A program made the translations under genes and the position numbers. This document shows, one piece after another, positions 26,609-35,527 of a DNA stretch of 64,000 nucleotides (the first letter of the stretch is position 1; each line of letters starts with the position of its first letter). Source of the stretch: Lactococcus hircilactis (GTDB taxonomy: Bacteria > Bacillota > Bacilli > Lactobacillales > Streptococcaceae); the NCBI RefSeq assembly GCF_009601015.1, contig NZ_WITJ01000003.1, positions 124,001 through 188,000 on the forward strand, written 5' to 3'. The notes beneath the pieces are model-generated. The model did no database searches, was not told the DNA's origin, and was given only the letters and a program-made list of their open reading frames with translations.

Positions 26609-27352
26609 TTATTTTTTTCTTAATTTGGCAAAAATGCTTTTGGAATGAGGCGTTAATTTTCCGCTGAGATAAAATTCTCCTGTGAGAATATCTCCGACGT
26701 CTGGAAGTTCAGCAAAGAATTTCAATGACGCGACAACATCAATTATTCCCACGATACTTTCTGTTTTCAACCAGAGAAATTTTTGATTCGTCCATTCATT
26801 TTTTAACACTTTACGTTCAAGTATTTTTCCAGCAAATCCTGCATTGGGTGAGCCATTAAAAGAGCCATAACTGATATAATAATTGCTGCTATACTGATAT
26901 TTTACCTTTTCTTGACTTGCATAATAATCTTCTTCGCTGCGAAAACTGCTAATTTTTTCAGGAAAAGCGGTTAACTGTAAGTTAAAGTCTGTTTTTTTAT
27001 CTGCTTTTAGGTTGGCAACATTGACACAATCAAAAAATATCGGCGTGCTCTCTTCTTTTGTTTGAGCATCAATACACCAAACGCCAAGTACCGCCTCTAA
27101 TTTCCCTTTGATTTCATCACTAACTTCTTGATTCATTCTGACGTTTATTTTGCTCTCACCATCAAAATGCGGAGCAAAACCTTGCTGTTTTGTGACAGGA
27201 TCTTTAAAAAACCACAAACTTGCACCACTTTTAGACTGAGCAATACTATAGTTTCCTACGGTAATGCTTGATCTTCCAAATGCTGGGAGAAGTGCTTTAA
27301 ATGCCTCAAAATTTTCAACTTCAAGACCAATATCAGCGATGTGTGAGACCAT
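26609..27352 (-). CDS. Hypothetical protein between trpG and trpD (247 aa)
   Basis: Not recognised. No membrane segment or signal peptide. The N-terminal half ([20 protein letters not shown]) has a VOC-like look, and a [15 protein letters not shown] stretch is prominent. The start lies 20 bp inside trpG with GGAG 7 nt upstream, and trpD follows after 19 bp, so it is a true member of the operon. Function unknown. Confidence 0.6.
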   Translation of the reverse strand: MVSHIADIGLEVENFEAFKALLPAFGRSSITVGNYSIAQSKSGASLWFFKDPVTKQQGFAPHFDGESKINVRMNQEVSDEIKGKLEAVLGVWCIDAQTKEESTPIFFDCVNVANLKADKKTDFNLQLTAFPEKISSFRSEEDYYASQEKVKYQYSSNYYISYGSFNGSPNAGFAGKILERKVLKNEWTNQKFLWLKTESIVGIIDVVASLKFFAELPDVGDILTGEFYLSGKLTPHSKSIFAKLRKK

Positions 27353-27926
27353 TTTTATTCTCCACTGTTTTCACAAAATTTTCAATCATTGTCATGCCAT
27401 CACGTGTGCCAATGCTCTCTGGGTGAAATTGTAAGCCGTAAAGTTGCAGTTTTTCATTTTCAATCGCCATGATTTCGCCGTCGTCCATCGACACTGCTGT
27501 GATGGCAAAATCTGGTAGGGCTTGTTTTTCATCCATAACGATGGAGTGATAGCGCATCACCTCAAATTCATTCGAAAGATGATCAAAAAGAACATTTTTT
27601 GACGTTTGTTGAACAAGAGAATTTTTCCCATGCATGACGTGGTGAGCGAGGCGAAGTTTTCCTCCAAAGACCTCAACCATGGCTTGAAAACCAAGACAAA
27701 TTCCAAGCATCGGCTTTTTCCCTGCAAATTCCCGAATCATCTCCTCCATTTTACCAGCATCTATCGGCCAGCCTGGACCAGGTGAAAAGATCAAAGCATC
27801 TGCCTTTTGAGCAACATCAAATAAAGTCTTATCGTCATTGCGTAACACCACAAGATCAACAAAACTCCCCAAATATTGTGCCAAATTATAAGTAAAACTG
27901 TCGTAATTATCAATAATTAAAATCAT
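27333..27926 (-). CDS. trpG: Anthranilate synthase component II (glutamine amidotransferase)
   Basis: Supplies ammonia from glutamine to TrpE. It is a class I glutaminase of 197 aa: IIDNYDSFTYNLAQYL, the Cys nucleophile in MLGICLGFQAM (the usual His after LG is Phe here) and the His-Glu pair in GLQFHPESIGT. Two ATGs are adjacent; the second (27926) has better spacing from AAAGGA. It starts 47 bp after trpE. Confidence 0.95.
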   Translation of the reverse strand: MILIIDNYDSFTYNLAQYLGSFVDLVVLRNDDKTLFDVAQKADALIFSPGPGWPIDAGKMEEMIREFAGKKPMLGICLGFQAMVEVFGGKLRLAHHVMHGKNSLVQQTSKNVLFDHLSNEFEVMRYHSIVMDEKQALPDFAITAVSMDDGEIMAIENEKLQLYGLQFHPESIGTRDGMTMIENFVKTVENKNGLTHR

Positions 27927-27973
27927 CATTTTCCTTTCTCATCTCGATCCATGTCAAAAATAAAAGCGCGGTG

Positions 27974-29344
27974 TCATTCTCCGATCTCTAAAAGCGCCTT
28001 CGCTTTATTGAGCGTTTCTTGGTACTCACTTGCAGGATCAGAATCATAAACAATTCCCGCACCCGCCTGAACATAAGCCGTTTGATCTTTTAAGACCATC
28101 GTCCGAATCGCAATCGCAAAATCACAGTTCCCATTTTTGGTCAAATACCCAATCGCACCACCATATATTCCTCGTTTTTGCGTCTCAAACTCGTAAATCC
28201 GATGATATGCTCGATTTTTTGGTGCTCCTGATAGTGTCCCTGCTGGAAGTGTTGAAATTAACGCATCCATCGCTGTGTATTCTGTTTTGAGTGTTCCTTT
28301 GACCTCACTTGTGATGTGCATAACATAACGATACTTCTCGATTTCCATAAAATGCGTCACTTCAACCGTGCCATATTCGGAAATTTTTCCGATATCATTT
28401 CGTCCTAAATCTACTAACATCCGATGTTCTGCACATTCTTTTTCATCATTTTTCAATTCTTCGATAAGCTTTTGATCTTCCTCGTCCGTTTCTCCACGTT
28501 TTCTTGTCCCAGCAATCGGGTTCGTTGACACAATCCCATTTTGGACCGCAACGAGGCGCTCAGGAGAACAGCCAATAATATAAAATCCATCAAATTCTAA
28601 AAAATACATATAAGAAGATGGATTTTCAATCCGAAGTCCCCGATAATAATTAAAAGCATCTCCAAAAAAATGCGCACTTAAACGCTGTGATAGAACAATT
28701 TGAAACATATCTCCTTGTCGAATGAGCGTTTTTGCTGCTTTCACTTTTGCTTCAAAATCTTCTTTAGTCATCTGACTTGAAAACGTAAGTTTTTTGTTCT
28801 GTGCAAAATGATTTTCCAACGGACTCAAAACATTGAGTGCTTCATATTTTTCTGTCAGTGCTGACAATAATTCCTCTTGCGTCCGATGACTATACACATC
28901 GTCCTCAACGAGCAAAAGTGTCTCTTTTTTATGGTCAAAAATGACATAACTTTCATAAAGCATAAAATATATATCTGGTGTTCCAATTGGGTCTTCAAGT
29001 TGCTTTGAAAAATCAATGTGTTCATAAATGCCATAAGTATCAAAGCCAGCATACCCAATCGCACCGCTTGAAAAAGGAAAACCATCTTGTTTCTCTTGCG
29101 GCTGATTTACAAGTGATTCGATGGTTTTAAGTGGATCAGTCGTTTCTTTTACTTCTCCATCAATCGTGAGTATCTGATTTTGAAATTTAATGTGATGCAC
29201 AGGATTCACAGCAATGATTGAAAACCGAGATTTTTCATTTTCTCGCGGAATGGATTCTAACATTACTTTATTTTTTCCTTGTAAACGCAAGTAGATTGAA
29301 ACTGGCGTGAGAACATCTGTTTTTATTTCTTTTGTTATTTTCAT
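27974..29344 (-). CDS. trpE: Anthranilate synthase component I
   Basis: Converts chorismate to anthranilate with ammonia from TrpG, the committed step of tryptophan synthesis. It is 456 aa; the N-terminal VMLESIP is the allosteric tryptophan site, and the C-terminal chorismate domain has SPERLV, PIAGTRKRG, DLGRNDIGK and LSGAPK. GCGGAGC is 7 nt before ATG. It is the first gene behind the Trp T-box. A palindrome variant at 28854 encodes LLSALTEKY in the linker. Confidence 0.98.
   Translation of the reverse strand: MKITKEIKTDVLTPVSIYLRLQGKNKVMLESIPRENEKSRFSIIAVNPVHHIKFQNQILTIDGEVKETTDPLKTIESLVNQPQEKQDGFPFSSGAIGYAGFDTYGIYEHIDFSKQLEDPIGTPDIYFMLYESYVIFDHKKETLLLVEDDVYSHRTQEELLSALTEKYEALNVLSPLENHFAQNKKLTFSSQMTKEDFEAKVKAAKTLIRQGDMFQIVLSQRLSAHFFGDAFNYYRGLRIENPSSYMYFLEFDGFYIIGCSPERLVAVQNGIVSTNPIAGTRKRGETDEEDQKLIEELKNDEKECAEHRMLVDLGRNDIGKISEYGTVEVTHFMEIEKYRYVMHITSEVKGTLKTEYTAMDALISTLPAGTLSGAPKNRAYHRIYEFETQKRGIYGGAIGYLTKNGNCDFAIAIRTMVLKDQTAYVQAGAGIVYDSDPASEYQETLNKAKALLEIGE
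28854..28865. repeat. Palindrome variant in trpE
   Basis: GTCAGTGCTGAC, encodes LSALTE. Confidence 0.9.
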
Positions 29345-29462
29345 TTTTAAGCTCCGCTTTTCATTTTTTTATTTTTGAATTTACTTTTGAGCGTTGCCAT
29401 CGTCTTTTTAGGGGAAATTTTTTCATGTGTTTTGTCCATGTTCTAATAAGAAATCAAAAAAA

Positions 29463-29714
29463 GTCCGCAGAGTATCCTACTCTACGGACGAATTAGCGTG
29501 GTGCCACCGTACTTTAAGCTTTTTAGGGGATTTCCCCAAAACATGCTTTTCTTTTTCTCGTCAAACAACGAGATGCTGGGTATCGGTAGCGCACCGTGAT
29601 TCTTATGGGTTCAAATCAATATAATGACCAGTCCATTCACCTTTTTAGATTTATCTGCTTTCATCAGCACAGACTTTCTGTAAAATTTTTAAAAAAGGTT
29701 ACTATTCTAGTATT
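29463..29714 (-). promoter_or_regulatory. Tryptophan T-box riboswitch with terminator
   Basis: On the minus strand the leader ahead of trpE has the T-box sequence GGTGGCACCACG (29508-29497) followed by a strong terminator hairpin GTCCG..CGGAC with a T run (29489-29463). The antiterminator would pair the T-box with the 5' side of the terminator. In the proposed stem I loop the triplet TGG at 29635-29633 (context GAATGGACTGG) is the likely specifier, matching tRNA-Trp. Uncharged tRNA-Trp would thus allow transcription into trpE and the genes behind it. Confidence 0.9.
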
Positions 29715-29720
29715 GTCTGA

Positions 29721-29749
29721 ATTATATCCTTTTTTCGACTACGTGTCAA
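29721..29749 (-). promoter_or_regulatory. Consensus promoter of the trp array
   Basis: TTGACA (29749-29744) and TATAAT (29726-29721) with exactly 17 bp between: both hexamers match sigma-A consensus. The predicted start near 29714 gives a 370-nt leader to trpE containing the T-box. Confidence 0.92.
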
Positions 29750-29773
29750 GAAAAATCGTGCGTTTTCGTCATT

Positions 29774-30832
29774 TTATTTCGTTTTAGGTCGAATCCGAGT
29801 TTTCCCATTTTCTAATTTTTCAATCGCCCATTTTGCAGCATCCACCATAACATCACGCGAATCATTTTTTGCCATCTCTTTTAGCTTTGGAAGCGCCGTT
29901 TTATCATTAGCATTAGCCAAAGCATAGACGGCATTGCGCTGAATCGGATTTTTTCCACGCCAAGCTCCTGCCATCTTCCCAAATTTATTGACAAATTGTT
30001 TGTTTGATAAGTCAAGTAACGGGAGAAGTTCTGGATTGGTCAACGCTGCATCAGCTTCCATTTCAGGATGAAAATGACTGTCAATTCCTTTATTATATGG
30101 ACATACCATTTGACAAATATCACAGCCGTAAATGACTGTTTTTATTTTTTCACGATATTCAAGCGGCATTTTTCCTTTCGCTTGCGTTTGATAGCTCAAA
30201 CATTTTTGAGCATTTAAACGCCCATCTCCAAGAAGGGCTGTCGTTGGACAAAAGTCCACACAGCGTGTACACGTGCCACAGCCATAATCAACAGCACTAT
30301 CAGGTTCAATTTCAAGCGTAGTAACCAACTCACCAAGAAACATCCATGAGCCGTATTCTTTGCTGATCAATAACCCATTTTTTCCGATAAATCCAATCCC
30401 CGCGCGCGCAGCAACCGCTACATCAACCAATGCACCAGTATCCACCATCGCTTGATAATGAAACTGCCCTGCCAATTTTTCGATGCCTAACGCAAGTGCA
30501 TTTAATTTTCTTTGCAACACAGCATGATAATCTTCTCCCCAAGACCCGCGCGAAAATTGCCCCCGACGAAACTCCGTTTTTTCAGGCTTTGATAGCGTTT
30601 TATTTGGATAAGCAATCGCAATCGAGATAATGGTTTTAGCATCAGCAACCGCAAGTTTTGGGTGCAAACGCTCATCAAGATTTTGATGCTCAAACCCACT
30701 CGTGTGCCCCGCCTCTTTCTGTTCAACAAGAGATTTTCTCAAATACTCAAAATTATCTGCTGTTGTAAACCCAATTTTTTGAATGTTGAGTGTTTTTGCA
30801 AGATCTATTATCGCTTCTTTTAAATCATTCAT
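29774..30832 (-). CDS. queG: Epoxyqueuosine reductase QueG
   Basis: Last step of queuosine tRNA modification, a cobalamin/[4Fe-4S] enzyme. It is 352 aa; the ferredoxin-like motifs are CGTCTRCVDFCP and CDICQMVCP, and a short HEAT-like repeat region closes the C-terminus (NAVYALANANDKTALPKLKE). It is the gene immediately upstream of the trp promoter, ending 25 bp before its -35 box, with no strong terminator. A TGTTATAAT extended -10 lies 7 bp before the ATG. Confidence 0.96.
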   Translation of the reverse strand: MNDLKEAIIDLAKTLNIQKIGFTTADNFEYLRKSLVEQKEAGHTSGFEHQNLDERLHPKLAVADAKTIISIAIAYPNKTLSKPEKTEFRRGQFSRGSWGEDYHAVLQRKLNALALGIEKLAGQFHYQAMVDTGALVDVAVAARAGIGFIGKNGLLISKEYGSWMFLGELVTTLEIEPDSAVDYGCGTCTRCVDFCPTTALLGDGRLNAQKCLSYQTQAKGKMPLEYREKIKTVIYGCDICQMVCPYNKGIDSHFHPEMEADAALTNPELLPLLDLSNKQFVNKFGKMAGAWRGKNPIQRNAVYALANANDKTALPKLKEMAKNDSRDVMVDAAKWAIEKLENGKTRIRPKTK

Positions 30833-30839
30833 GTTTCAC

Positions 30840-30848
30840 ATTATAACA
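30840..30848 (-). promoter_or_regulatory. Extended -10 of queG, near-leaderless
   Basis: TGTTATAAT on the minus strand ends 7 bp from the queG ATG, so transcription would begin at or next to the start codon. No -35 consensus is seen. Confidence 0.5.
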
Positions 30849-30924
30849 TAAGTCCGCTCCCGCGTGCGCATTCTCTTCCTAACTCCTCAAAGCCCATCCG
30901 TTATCAGCTTTCTCATTTTCAGTT

Positions 30925-31170
30925 TCAGCCTGACCTCCTGCTTACCCCTCGTATCTCCTCAGCTTTTTCGTGAATATTTCGTGAACTTTGAACCGAGAAA
31001 CCTTGCAGGAGCTGGTCTGCTCGCTCTTGCAAGACTGGCGTCACGTGCCGTCCGTAAACCCGACTAATCATCTGCGTGTCGGCCCAGCCACCTCGCTGGA
31101 CAATGACCTGCCCATTCATGAAATAGAACCCACTTTTTCCGATTTGACTGATCCATTTTGTGAGGCTTAA
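30925..31170 (-). pseudogene. Tyrosine recombinase (integrase) C-terminal remnant
   Basis: The minus strand encodes KWISQIGKSGFYFMNGQVIV then GGWADTQMISRVYGRHV, resembling the end of a phage or ICE tyrosine integrase where the catalytic Tyr lies in a YGH-like motif. The upstream catalytic domain (R, K, H-x-x-R) is missing, so this is a remnant. It is more GC-rich than flanking DNA. It marks the left edge of the accessory island next to queG. Confidence 0.55.
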
Positions 31171-31222
31171 ACATTTCCTAAGCTCTGTTTATGTGATTAT
31201 TACAATATTTCAGAGATGAAAA

Positions 31223-31249
31223 AAGACAAAGCCACTGGGGCTTTGTCTT
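31223..31249 (-). terminator. Terminator of ABC exporter gene
   Basis: Perfect stem AAGACAAAGCC / GGCTTTGTCTT with ACTG loop; the A run on the left serves leftward transcription from the exporter gene, 34 bp past its stop. Confidence 0.9.
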
Positions 31250-31282
31250 TAGTCTACCTACCAGTCGCTGATAAGTTTTTTA

Positions 31283-32908
31283 TTAATTCTGTTCGAGTAA
31301 TGAACTATTTTTTATTTCTAAAACTTTATCAAAAATAGAGAGAAATTCTTGATTATTAGAATGTGTCACCACAATGATAATGACATTTTCAATATTTCCG
31401 ATAACCCCAGCTATGGCTTGCTCATTTATTGAATCTAAGCCACTCGTTGGTTCATCTAAAATCATAATTTCAGCTGCGTGATAAAGCGCTCTTGCAATAT
31501 CTAGTCGTCTTTCTTCTCCTCCAGATAATGTCAAGCCTTTACCAAGCTCTATTTCAATATTATTATCAATCTCTTTTAGAAGTTTTCCTAGACCAGCTTT
31601 TTCTAAGCAAGAAATGACTTTAACTCTATCATATTCTTGATACATCGTCACATTTTCCGCTAAAGTCCCTGAAAATATAGCTGTTTTCTGTGGTACATAA
31701 GCTAGTTTTTTAAAATAACTTTGAGAGCTAATTTCATTTAAATTTTTTTCATTCAATAAAACTTCGCCAGAGTCACTTTTACTGATCCCCATTAAAATCC
31801 TTAGCAAGGTTGTTTTGCCTGCGCCACTTTCACCTTTGATGGCGTATTTTTTATTTGATACAAAATCATAAGTTACATTATCAAAAAGTATTCTATTCTC
31901 AAATGAGTAGGAAATATTTCGCACTTGAAGATGCTCTAACCTTTCTTTAAAATTCTGAGCTTTTTCTGCGTTTTCTTGCGTCTTATCCGTGATAAAACTT
32001 AAATAGTCTTTTGCAACACCTTTACTACCTGAAATCATGGTAGATAACTCGCTAAGATATTGAATAGGACCAGCGACAGTATTCATCAATGTTGTCATCG
32101 CGATCAATCCAGGTACTGTTAAATGATGCATAAAGACAAAAAAGCCCCCAATAATCCATGTTCCTGAATAAACAATACCAGAAAGACCATAAGAAATAGC
32201 AATCGTTTTTGACTCCTGTTTATTCAGAAAAATGGTAGCATCTTTCATCTGATGACTTGAATGATTCAATATTTTTTGAAAAACTTTGGAAGAATTTGTG
32301 ATGATGACAGTAGAGATATTTCTGGAAAAGTTCTCGAAATCTTTCAGAAATTGATTTTTCTTATTTTGTGTCTCTTTCTTATTGTTAGAAAGAATTTTTG
32401 AGTTAATCAAAGGTGCTAAAAGCGGAATGAAACAAAGGGCTAACATAATTAGTGTCAAAATTCCTTGCAAATAAAAAGCACCAATCAATGAGAATACAAA
32501 AAGAAAGCTCGTTCTTATCAAAGCTAAAATAGGGGATAAGTATTCCGATTGAATCAGCGGCAAATCATTAACAACACGATTAGAACGCTCAGTTGCTTCT
32601 TCATTTAAGAGAATCCCTAAATCTCTCTTACTATAATGTATAATCAGCTCACATCTCATCGAATGCATGACCGAGTTGAGTAATTTTGACTTGGAATATC
32701 TAGGAACATAATCAAAATACGCCTCTACAATTAGATATACAATCGCAAATCCAGCTACAAGTAAAAATTGATGCAAATCTTTCCCCAGTGCCATTTGAGT
32801 TAAAAGACTATAAATAAATCCTAAACCTGCTGTTAAAAAGGATGAGAGAATTGCTATGAGCAAAAATATCAGCGACTTTTTCTTGTGCAATAAAAAATAT
32901 TTTTTCAT
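31283..32908 (-). CDS. ABC exporter with fused membrane and ATPase domains
   Basis: A 541-aa half-transporter: six membrane helices in residues 1-300 and an ATPase domain (about 330-541) with Walker A GESGAGKTT, signature LSGGEERRLDIARA and Walker B IMILDEPTSGLD. It lacks an N-terminal C39 peptidase, so it would not cleave a double-Gly leader itself. Its position after a 44-aa Cys-containing peptide gene and opposite a radical SAM maturase suggests that it exports the modified peptide. Much more AT-rich than the trp array. Confidence 0.9.
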   Translation of the reverse strand: MKKYFLLHKKKSLIFLLIAILSSFLTAGLGFIYSLLTQMALGKDLHQFLLVAGFAIVYLIVEAYFDYVPRYSKSKLLNSVMHSMRCELIIHYSKRDLGILLNEEATERSNRVVNDLPLIQSEYLSPILALIRTSFLFVFSLIGAFYLQGILTLIMLALCFIPLLAPLINSKILSNNKKETQNKKNQFLKDFENFSRNISTVIITNSSKVFQKILNHSSHQMKDATIFLNKQESKTIAISYGLSGIVYSGTWIIGGFFVFMHHLTVPGLIAMTTLMNTVAGPIQYLSELSTMISGSKGVAKDYLSFITDKTQENAEKAQNFKERLEHLQVRNISYSFENRILFDNVTYDFVSNKKYAIKGESGAGKTTLLRILMGISKSDSGEVLLNEKNLNEISSQSYFKKLAYVPQKTAIFSGTLAENVTMYQEYDRVKVISCLEKAGLGKLLKEIDNNIEIELGKGLTLSGGEERRLDIARALYHAAEIMILDEPTSGLDSINEQAIAGVIGNIENVIIIVVTHSNNQEFLSIFDKVLEIKNSSLLEQN

Positions 32909-32988
32909 AAAATTAGTGATTGGAAAAAATCAAAGTAAAAATAAATGAACTAAACCACTCAACGACTTAGCTCACATAAACAATCCAT

Positions 32989-33123
32989 TCAGCTTGCTTT
33001 GCAAACTTCAGTTATTTTTTCAACAGAATCAGATGATATCGTTTCTCTTTGGCTAGAAAACCGACCAGCACCACAGCCCATGATAATAACATTGGCAACA
33101 TTGTTTTCAACGATAATTTCCAT
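32989..33123 (-). CDS. Putative RiPP precursor peptide (44 aa)
   Basis: A short ORF, MEIIVENNVANVIIMGCGAG... ending EVCKAS, with Cys at 17 and 41 and a GCGAGRFSS stretch. AAAGGAG lies 6 nt before the ATG and a good promoter (TTGACA-N17-TATCCT) lies upstream. It precedes an ABC exporter and is divergent from a radical SAM/SPASM gene, the standard layout of ribosomally made, radical-modified peptides. It does not match a precursor family I know. The hydrophobic VIIMG preceding Cys17 and the acidic N-terminus could be the leader. Confidence 0.65.
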   Translation of the reverse strand: MEIIVENNVANVIIMGCGAGRFSSQRETISSDSVEKITEVCKAS

Positions 33124-33145
33124 AATGCTCTCCTTTCTTGCATTA

Positions 33146-33174
33146 AGGATATTCTTTTTTTTCTTGTCTGTCAA
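33146..33174 (-). promoter_or_regulatory. Promoter of the precursor peptide gene
   Basis: TTGACA (33174-33169) and TATCCT (33151-33146) separated by 17 bp, 23 bp before the peptide's start codon. Confidence 0.75.
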
Positions 33175-33316
33175 CCTCTCCAAACAACAAAACGTAATCA
33201 TATATAAAATTTAATCAATTTGCAATCATTTAGTAAATTCAATTAAATATTGATTATGCTATATTATAATGTAATAATAAATATTATTGATTATGGTTAA
33301 TGGGTGGTAAATTTAA

Positions 33317-34584
33317 ATGAAATTATCTCAATATGTAAAGATTATCAATTCAGATAATATTAACATAAAAATCTTATGTCATCCTCTAAACAGAACAATC
33401 ATTACTTTAGATAAAAATACTTCATCAATGATAACTCTATAAACGAGGAACTTCTAAGTAAAATTGAATTAGAATATTTAATCAAGAAAAATTTCTTTAG
33501 CAACAATGTACAAAAATATCTTGATGCTACTGTTAATCTCAAACGCAAGTATACTACAATCACAATAAATGTGACTGAACACTGCAACTTAAAGTGCCCT
33601 TACTGTTATCAGAATAATTTTGAAAATGAAGGAACACTCACTTCTAAATCAATAAATATAATCATAGATTACATTGAATCTGTAATGAGGAATGGTGAAC
33701 AAAACTTTTATATCTATTTTTTTGGCGGAGAGCCTTTGCTCTATAAAAATAAAATTTTAGAGATTAAGTCAAAGATTGAGCAAATTCCAAAAATCAATGT
33801 GATTTTTGGAATTGGCACGAACTCTTATCTATTAACCCCTGAATTTTTAAATGAGTTTAACCATATTATCATTGATACTGTGCTTACTTTAAAAGAAGAC
33901 CAAGATATTATGCGCCCAACAAAAGGAGGCAATGGGACTTACGATAAAATAATTAATAATTTACGTGAAGCGAGTAAATTAAAAAATATTACATTGAATA
34001 TTGACTACAATACCCATAATGGTAATCTTTATGATTTTGAAAATTTTTTAAAATTGCTCAATCAAGAACAGATTAAAGCAAATATCGAATGTTATTATCT
34101 TGATAATTATGACTTTAATCTTAACTTTAACAACACTTTAAATTATGACGATTTTTTAAAATGGAAATCTTCCATTGCTATTAGGTTGCTAATCAAATAT
34201 GGTTTTTCTATAAAAGGAAGTCCTTTTGTCCCCTATAACTTTGAGTGTGACGGCTACAATGAATGGTCAATAAAATTATTCTCTGATACTTCGCTTGGAA
34301 TCTGTAATGCTACGCATTATAATAAAAGAATCAAATGGAATAGCGCATTAAAACACGAAAATATCGCCAAGCATCTCCAGCAGAAAATTTCAAATTTTAA
34401 AGAAAATAAATCCAAATTCAATTCCCAATGTCAAAATTGCTCACTCATTGGTCTTTGCAAAGGAAAAATATATTGTCACGATGAATTGTGCAAACCTATG
34501 GATTCCTACGATTTTGATACTTTCATTAACGAATATATTTATCAAACTAAAATTGGAAACGCTAAATTCTTTACCAGTATTTAA
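33317..34584 (+). pseudogene. Radical SAM/SPASM peptide maturase, apparently frameshifted
   Basis: From ATG at 33317 the first frame encodes an N-terminal domain (MKLSQYVKII...ITLDK) and stops at 33442. The -1 frame continues from 33415 as KYFINDNSINEELL into a full radical SAM core: HCNLKCPYCY (the CxxxCxxC 4Fe-4S site), FFGGEPLLY, and a C-terminal SPASM-type cluster CQNCSLIGLC..CHDELC. The only start-like codon in the second frame is a GTG at 33571 inside the first beta strand, so the core has no sensible independent start. The break lies at an AAAAA run (33413-33417): one lost A, an assembly error, or a programmed -1 slip. It should modify the divergent 44-aa peptide. Confidence 0.8.
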
Positions 34585-34906
34585 TGACTAAAAAAATTAC
34601 TGACAAAATTCTATCGGTAATCAAACTGAAGACAAAATTGCTAGAAATTTGTCTTTAGTCAAAATATGGAGTGAAAATTTTTCGCTCCATGTTTTGATAG
34701 TTAATTTTAAGTGCTCTGCTCAATGTTCAAATTTTAGGTTGTACTTGTTTTCAACCAAATCGTTTTGTTTTTCTCCACACGATCATAGCCACAAGCAAAT
34801 CATTCAGCACGTGATATTTGTTGAAAGCTATCCGCTGCATCATTCAAGACGTGATCATCCTCTTTTTTGGCAACTCAACCATTTACAAAAAATAAAAAAA
34901 CTCTTT
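34585..34906. other. Intergenic stretch without a gene
   Basis: AT-rich sequence holding two hairpins at its left end, including the terminator at 34666-34690. It also has a near-repeat of ATCATTCA..ACGTGAT at about 34798 and 34850. I see no credible coding sequence. Confidence 0.6.
34666..34690 (+). terminator. Terminator after radical SAM gene
   Basis: Stem ATGGAGTGAAA / TTTCGCTCCAT with one G-T pair. A weaker hairpin, AAGACAAA / TTTGTCTT, precedes it at about 34631-34655. Confidence 0.7.
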
Positions 34907-34920
34907 CTATTCCGAAAGTG
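34900..34920 (-). terminator. Terminator of lipoprotein pseudogene
   Basis: Inverted repeat ACTCTTTC / GAAAGTG overlapping the final codons of the broken lipoprotein frame, followed on the minus strand by a T run. Confidence 0.5.
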
Positions 34921-35527
34921 GCTCTAAAATCCGCTCAATCATTTCCTCCAGCAGCTCGATTTTTGCGAAAACCGTGCCATCCATGTAGAGATTGTAAATG
35001 TCGTATTCAATGATACTGATCGCGCCGTCGTAGCCTTTTTCTCACTCTTTCGAGCAGATATACGTGGCATTCATTCCGTTGTATAATTTAGAAATTTGAT
35101 CGTTGATATTGAGATCAGGGAATGAAACCACCCAATCGTCAGTTCCTTTTCCATTACCAATTGTGCCTTTATGTCCGTCCACGGTTACATTTGCAGTATA
35201 TCCATCTTCATTCTGAGTTGTGGATGTAATCGTATAACCGCCAGCAGTAACTGTTGCCTTAAAATCTGAGAAACTCTCGGGCGTGTTAGTTACATTTCCA
35301 ACTATGCTATTATTATTCGCGGAATTATCAGATGAGGAAGTATTATTATTGTTCGTCGCGCTTTGCTCGGTCTTCGGCTCACTTGACCCGGCAGGTTTCG
35401 CACCAGCGTCATTATTTCCGCAAGCCGCAAGAGTCAAAGCTGCCATCGCTGTGATGGTCGCAAGTGTGGCTTTTTTCGCGAAATTTGCGTAATTCGAACC
35501 TTAGCCGTTAAACTTATTCTGATTCAT
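34907..35527 (-). pseudogene. Lipoprotein gene with two in-frame stop codons
   Basis: From ATG at 35527 (AAGGAG 8 nt upstream) a 207-codon frame is intact apart from TAA at codon 9 (35503-35501) and TGA at 35044-35042. It encodes a lipobox signal (FAKKATLATITAMAALTLAACG), a low-complexity Asn/Ser/Thr linker, a domain containing GGYTITSTTQNEDGY, and a C-terminal helix ending EEMIERILEPLSE. The central part alone (135 aa from 35446) can be read from an internal ATG with a poor signal sequence. Frame conservation across both stops shows recent decay. Function unknown. Confidence 0.8.

Noticed and set aside
34649-34927. Plus-strand 92-codon ORF after the maturase
   Set aside because: Begins in a terminator and runs into the pseudogene on the other strand; no ribosome site or recognisable motif.
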